Part shown: one piece after another, positions 63,410 through 64,000 of the stretch
Numbering within the stretch: the first letter of the stretch is position 1
How the letters are laid out: each line of letters opens with the position of its first letter
Assembly (NCBI RefSeq): GCF_003268815.1
Contig: NZ_QLSV01000001.1
Coordinates: forward strand, 124,001-188,000
Reading direction: 5' to 3'
Length of the DNA stretch: 64,000 nt
Source: Flavobacterium lacus
GTDB lineage: Bacteria; Bacteroidota; Bacteroidia; Flavobacteriales; Flavobacteriaceae
Position numbers and translations under genes: made by a program
Notes under the pieces: model-generated
Told to the model about the DNA's origin: nothing
Database searches by the model: none
Seen by the model: the letters and a program-made list of their open reading frames with translations, nothing else

Positions 63410-63440
63410 AACCTTAGTGCCTCAGCACCTTAGAACCTTA
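63402..63440. repeat. Right arm flanking the four-helix-bundle gene
   Basis: ACCTTAGAACCTTAGTGCCTC and CAGCACCTTAGAACCTTA words, inverse of the left arm. It contains the stop codon of the four-helix gene and ends at the A of the next gene's ATG. Confidence 0.85.
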
Positions 63441-64000
63441 TGATAAATCTTTTCAACGCCCACATCGAATCCCTTTCCATCCACCGAGTTGGAAACAAAA
63501 GCCGTAACGAAGCTATTTTTTTATCGGAACAACCGTATCAAACCAATGACGAAATCACGCCATTATTGAAAGAGTTTTTCCTAAAATCTTTCCGTGAGAA
63601 AGAGGAAAATTATTATCAATTTGCTCATGAAGTCGATTTAGAATACAATGATATGTTCAAATTGGCTTCGGAAGTTTTTGATAATCCGTCAACCGTTCAC
63701 GATGTTTCAAAGAAAATTACAAAACATTTGTTTGAACAATCCAATCATCCACACATTAAAAATGGTGAAGTGTATGTGGTGCATTTTACGCATTTGACCA
63801 TTGATAACAATCAAGTGGATGCAATCGGCGTATTCAAAAGTGAGTTGCAAGCCGACTTTTTACAATTTGAAGAAAAAGGAACAAATTTAGAAATGTTGTT
63901 GCAACACGGCATCAATTTGAATAAATTAGACAAAGGTTGTTTGATTTTCAATTATAAAAAAGACGAAGGTTATAAAATTCTGACGGTGGACAGCAATCGT
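63440..64000 (+). CDS. Nucleoid-associated protein (NdpA family), 3' truncated by window edge
   Basis: Open from ATG at 63440 to the end of the window (187 codons). It starts MINLFNAHIESLSIHRVGNKSRNE and contains NGEVYVVHFTHLTID, DAIGVFKSELQADFLQFEE and GLNKLDKGCLIFNY-like stretches of the 37-kDa nucleoid-associated protein family (PF04245), which binds DNA or RNA on the nucleoid. The start codon emerges directly from the repeat arm, so promoter and ribosome binding site must lie within or before the repeat. Confidence 0.85.
   Translation, partial: MINLFNAHIESLSIHRVGNKSRNEAIFLSEQPYQTNDEITPLLKEFFLKSFREKEENYYQFAHEVDLEYNDMFKLASEVFDNPSTVHDVSKKITKHLFEQSNHPHIKNGEVYVVHFTHLTIDNNQVDAIGVFKSELQADFLQFEEKGTNLEMLLQHGINLNKLDKGCLIFNYKKDEGYKILTVDSNR

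Overview
The window looks like a chromosomal segment of a flavobacterium (Bacteroidota, Flavobacteriaceae, close to Flavobacterium). It is AT-rich. Promoters carry the Bacteroidota -7 box TAnnTTTG instead of a sigma-70 -10. Secreted proteins end in type IX secretion (T9SS) sorting domains. Other family hallmarks are fused CcoN-CcoO, Omp28-like proteins, 2TM-domain proteins and DUF5606. Seventy-two protein genes and one RNA gene (the SRP RNA) are supported. No tRNA, rRNA, integrase, transposase or CRISPR array was found. The first gene (esterase) and the last gene (nucleoid-associated protein) are cut by the window ends.

Layout. 1-3.5 kb: esterase end, then a minus-strand pyrR-pyrB-(STAS-like)-rnz cluster. 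3.5-15.9 kb: housekeeping and small metabolic genes (ABC-F ATPase, transaldolase, SDR, dipeptide epimerase, SRP RNA, glutaminyl cyclase, HMG-CoA lyase, hemN), with a small cassette of a kinase-like gene and a TPR-like gene. 16-23 kb: two secreted beta-propeller proteins, a TPR/HTH regulator and an EF-G paralogue. The 3' end of the EF-G paralogue is duplicated at the far side of this block. 23.1-32.7 kb: a complete cbb3 oxidase locus (ccoI, ccoS, ccoNO, ccoQ, ccoP, ccoG, ccoH and a DsbD_2/TauE-like membrane protein), with a divergent Crp/Fnr regulator. 32.7-36.6 kb: mazG, DUF5606, def, ruvX, a RelE/ParE toxin-antitoxin pair and an NlpE/META lipoprotein. 36.7-44.4 kb: dapD, then a seven-gene glycosyltransferase and Kdo-kinase-like cluster ending in tsaC. 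44.5-50.5 kb: GxxExxY nuclease-like gene (frameshifted), cca, ctaA/COX15, a CDP-alcohol phosphotransferase, DUF6029 and a TlpA-like protein. 50.7-64 kb: Omp28/T9SS proteins, a LytTR/LytS two-component system with three 2TM domains, TPR and DUF2141 proteins, a TonB-dependent receptor, a Nudix hydrolase, DUF2452, a pRiA4b ORF-3-like protein, a four-helix-bundle protein and a nucleoid-associated protein.

Two themes tie the window together. First, hemN, ccoS(NOQPGH) and ccoI each have an ATGA-N6-TCAT palindrome centred exactly 36.5 bp upstream of the last base of the -7 box. That is the geometry of a class-II Crp/Fnr-activated promoter. The cysteine-rich Fnr-like gene at 32 kb sits beside one of these sites. 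This suggests a compact oxygen-responsive regulon of heme synthesis and high-affinity respiration. Second, many intergenic spaces are filled by tandem short-word repeats, often as two inverted arms. In three places the arms enclose small accessory genes (kinase-like plus TPR; GxxExxY; four-helix bundle). The arms abut or overlap the neighbouring start and stop codons, as if repeat-bounded cassettes had been placed between housekeeping genes.
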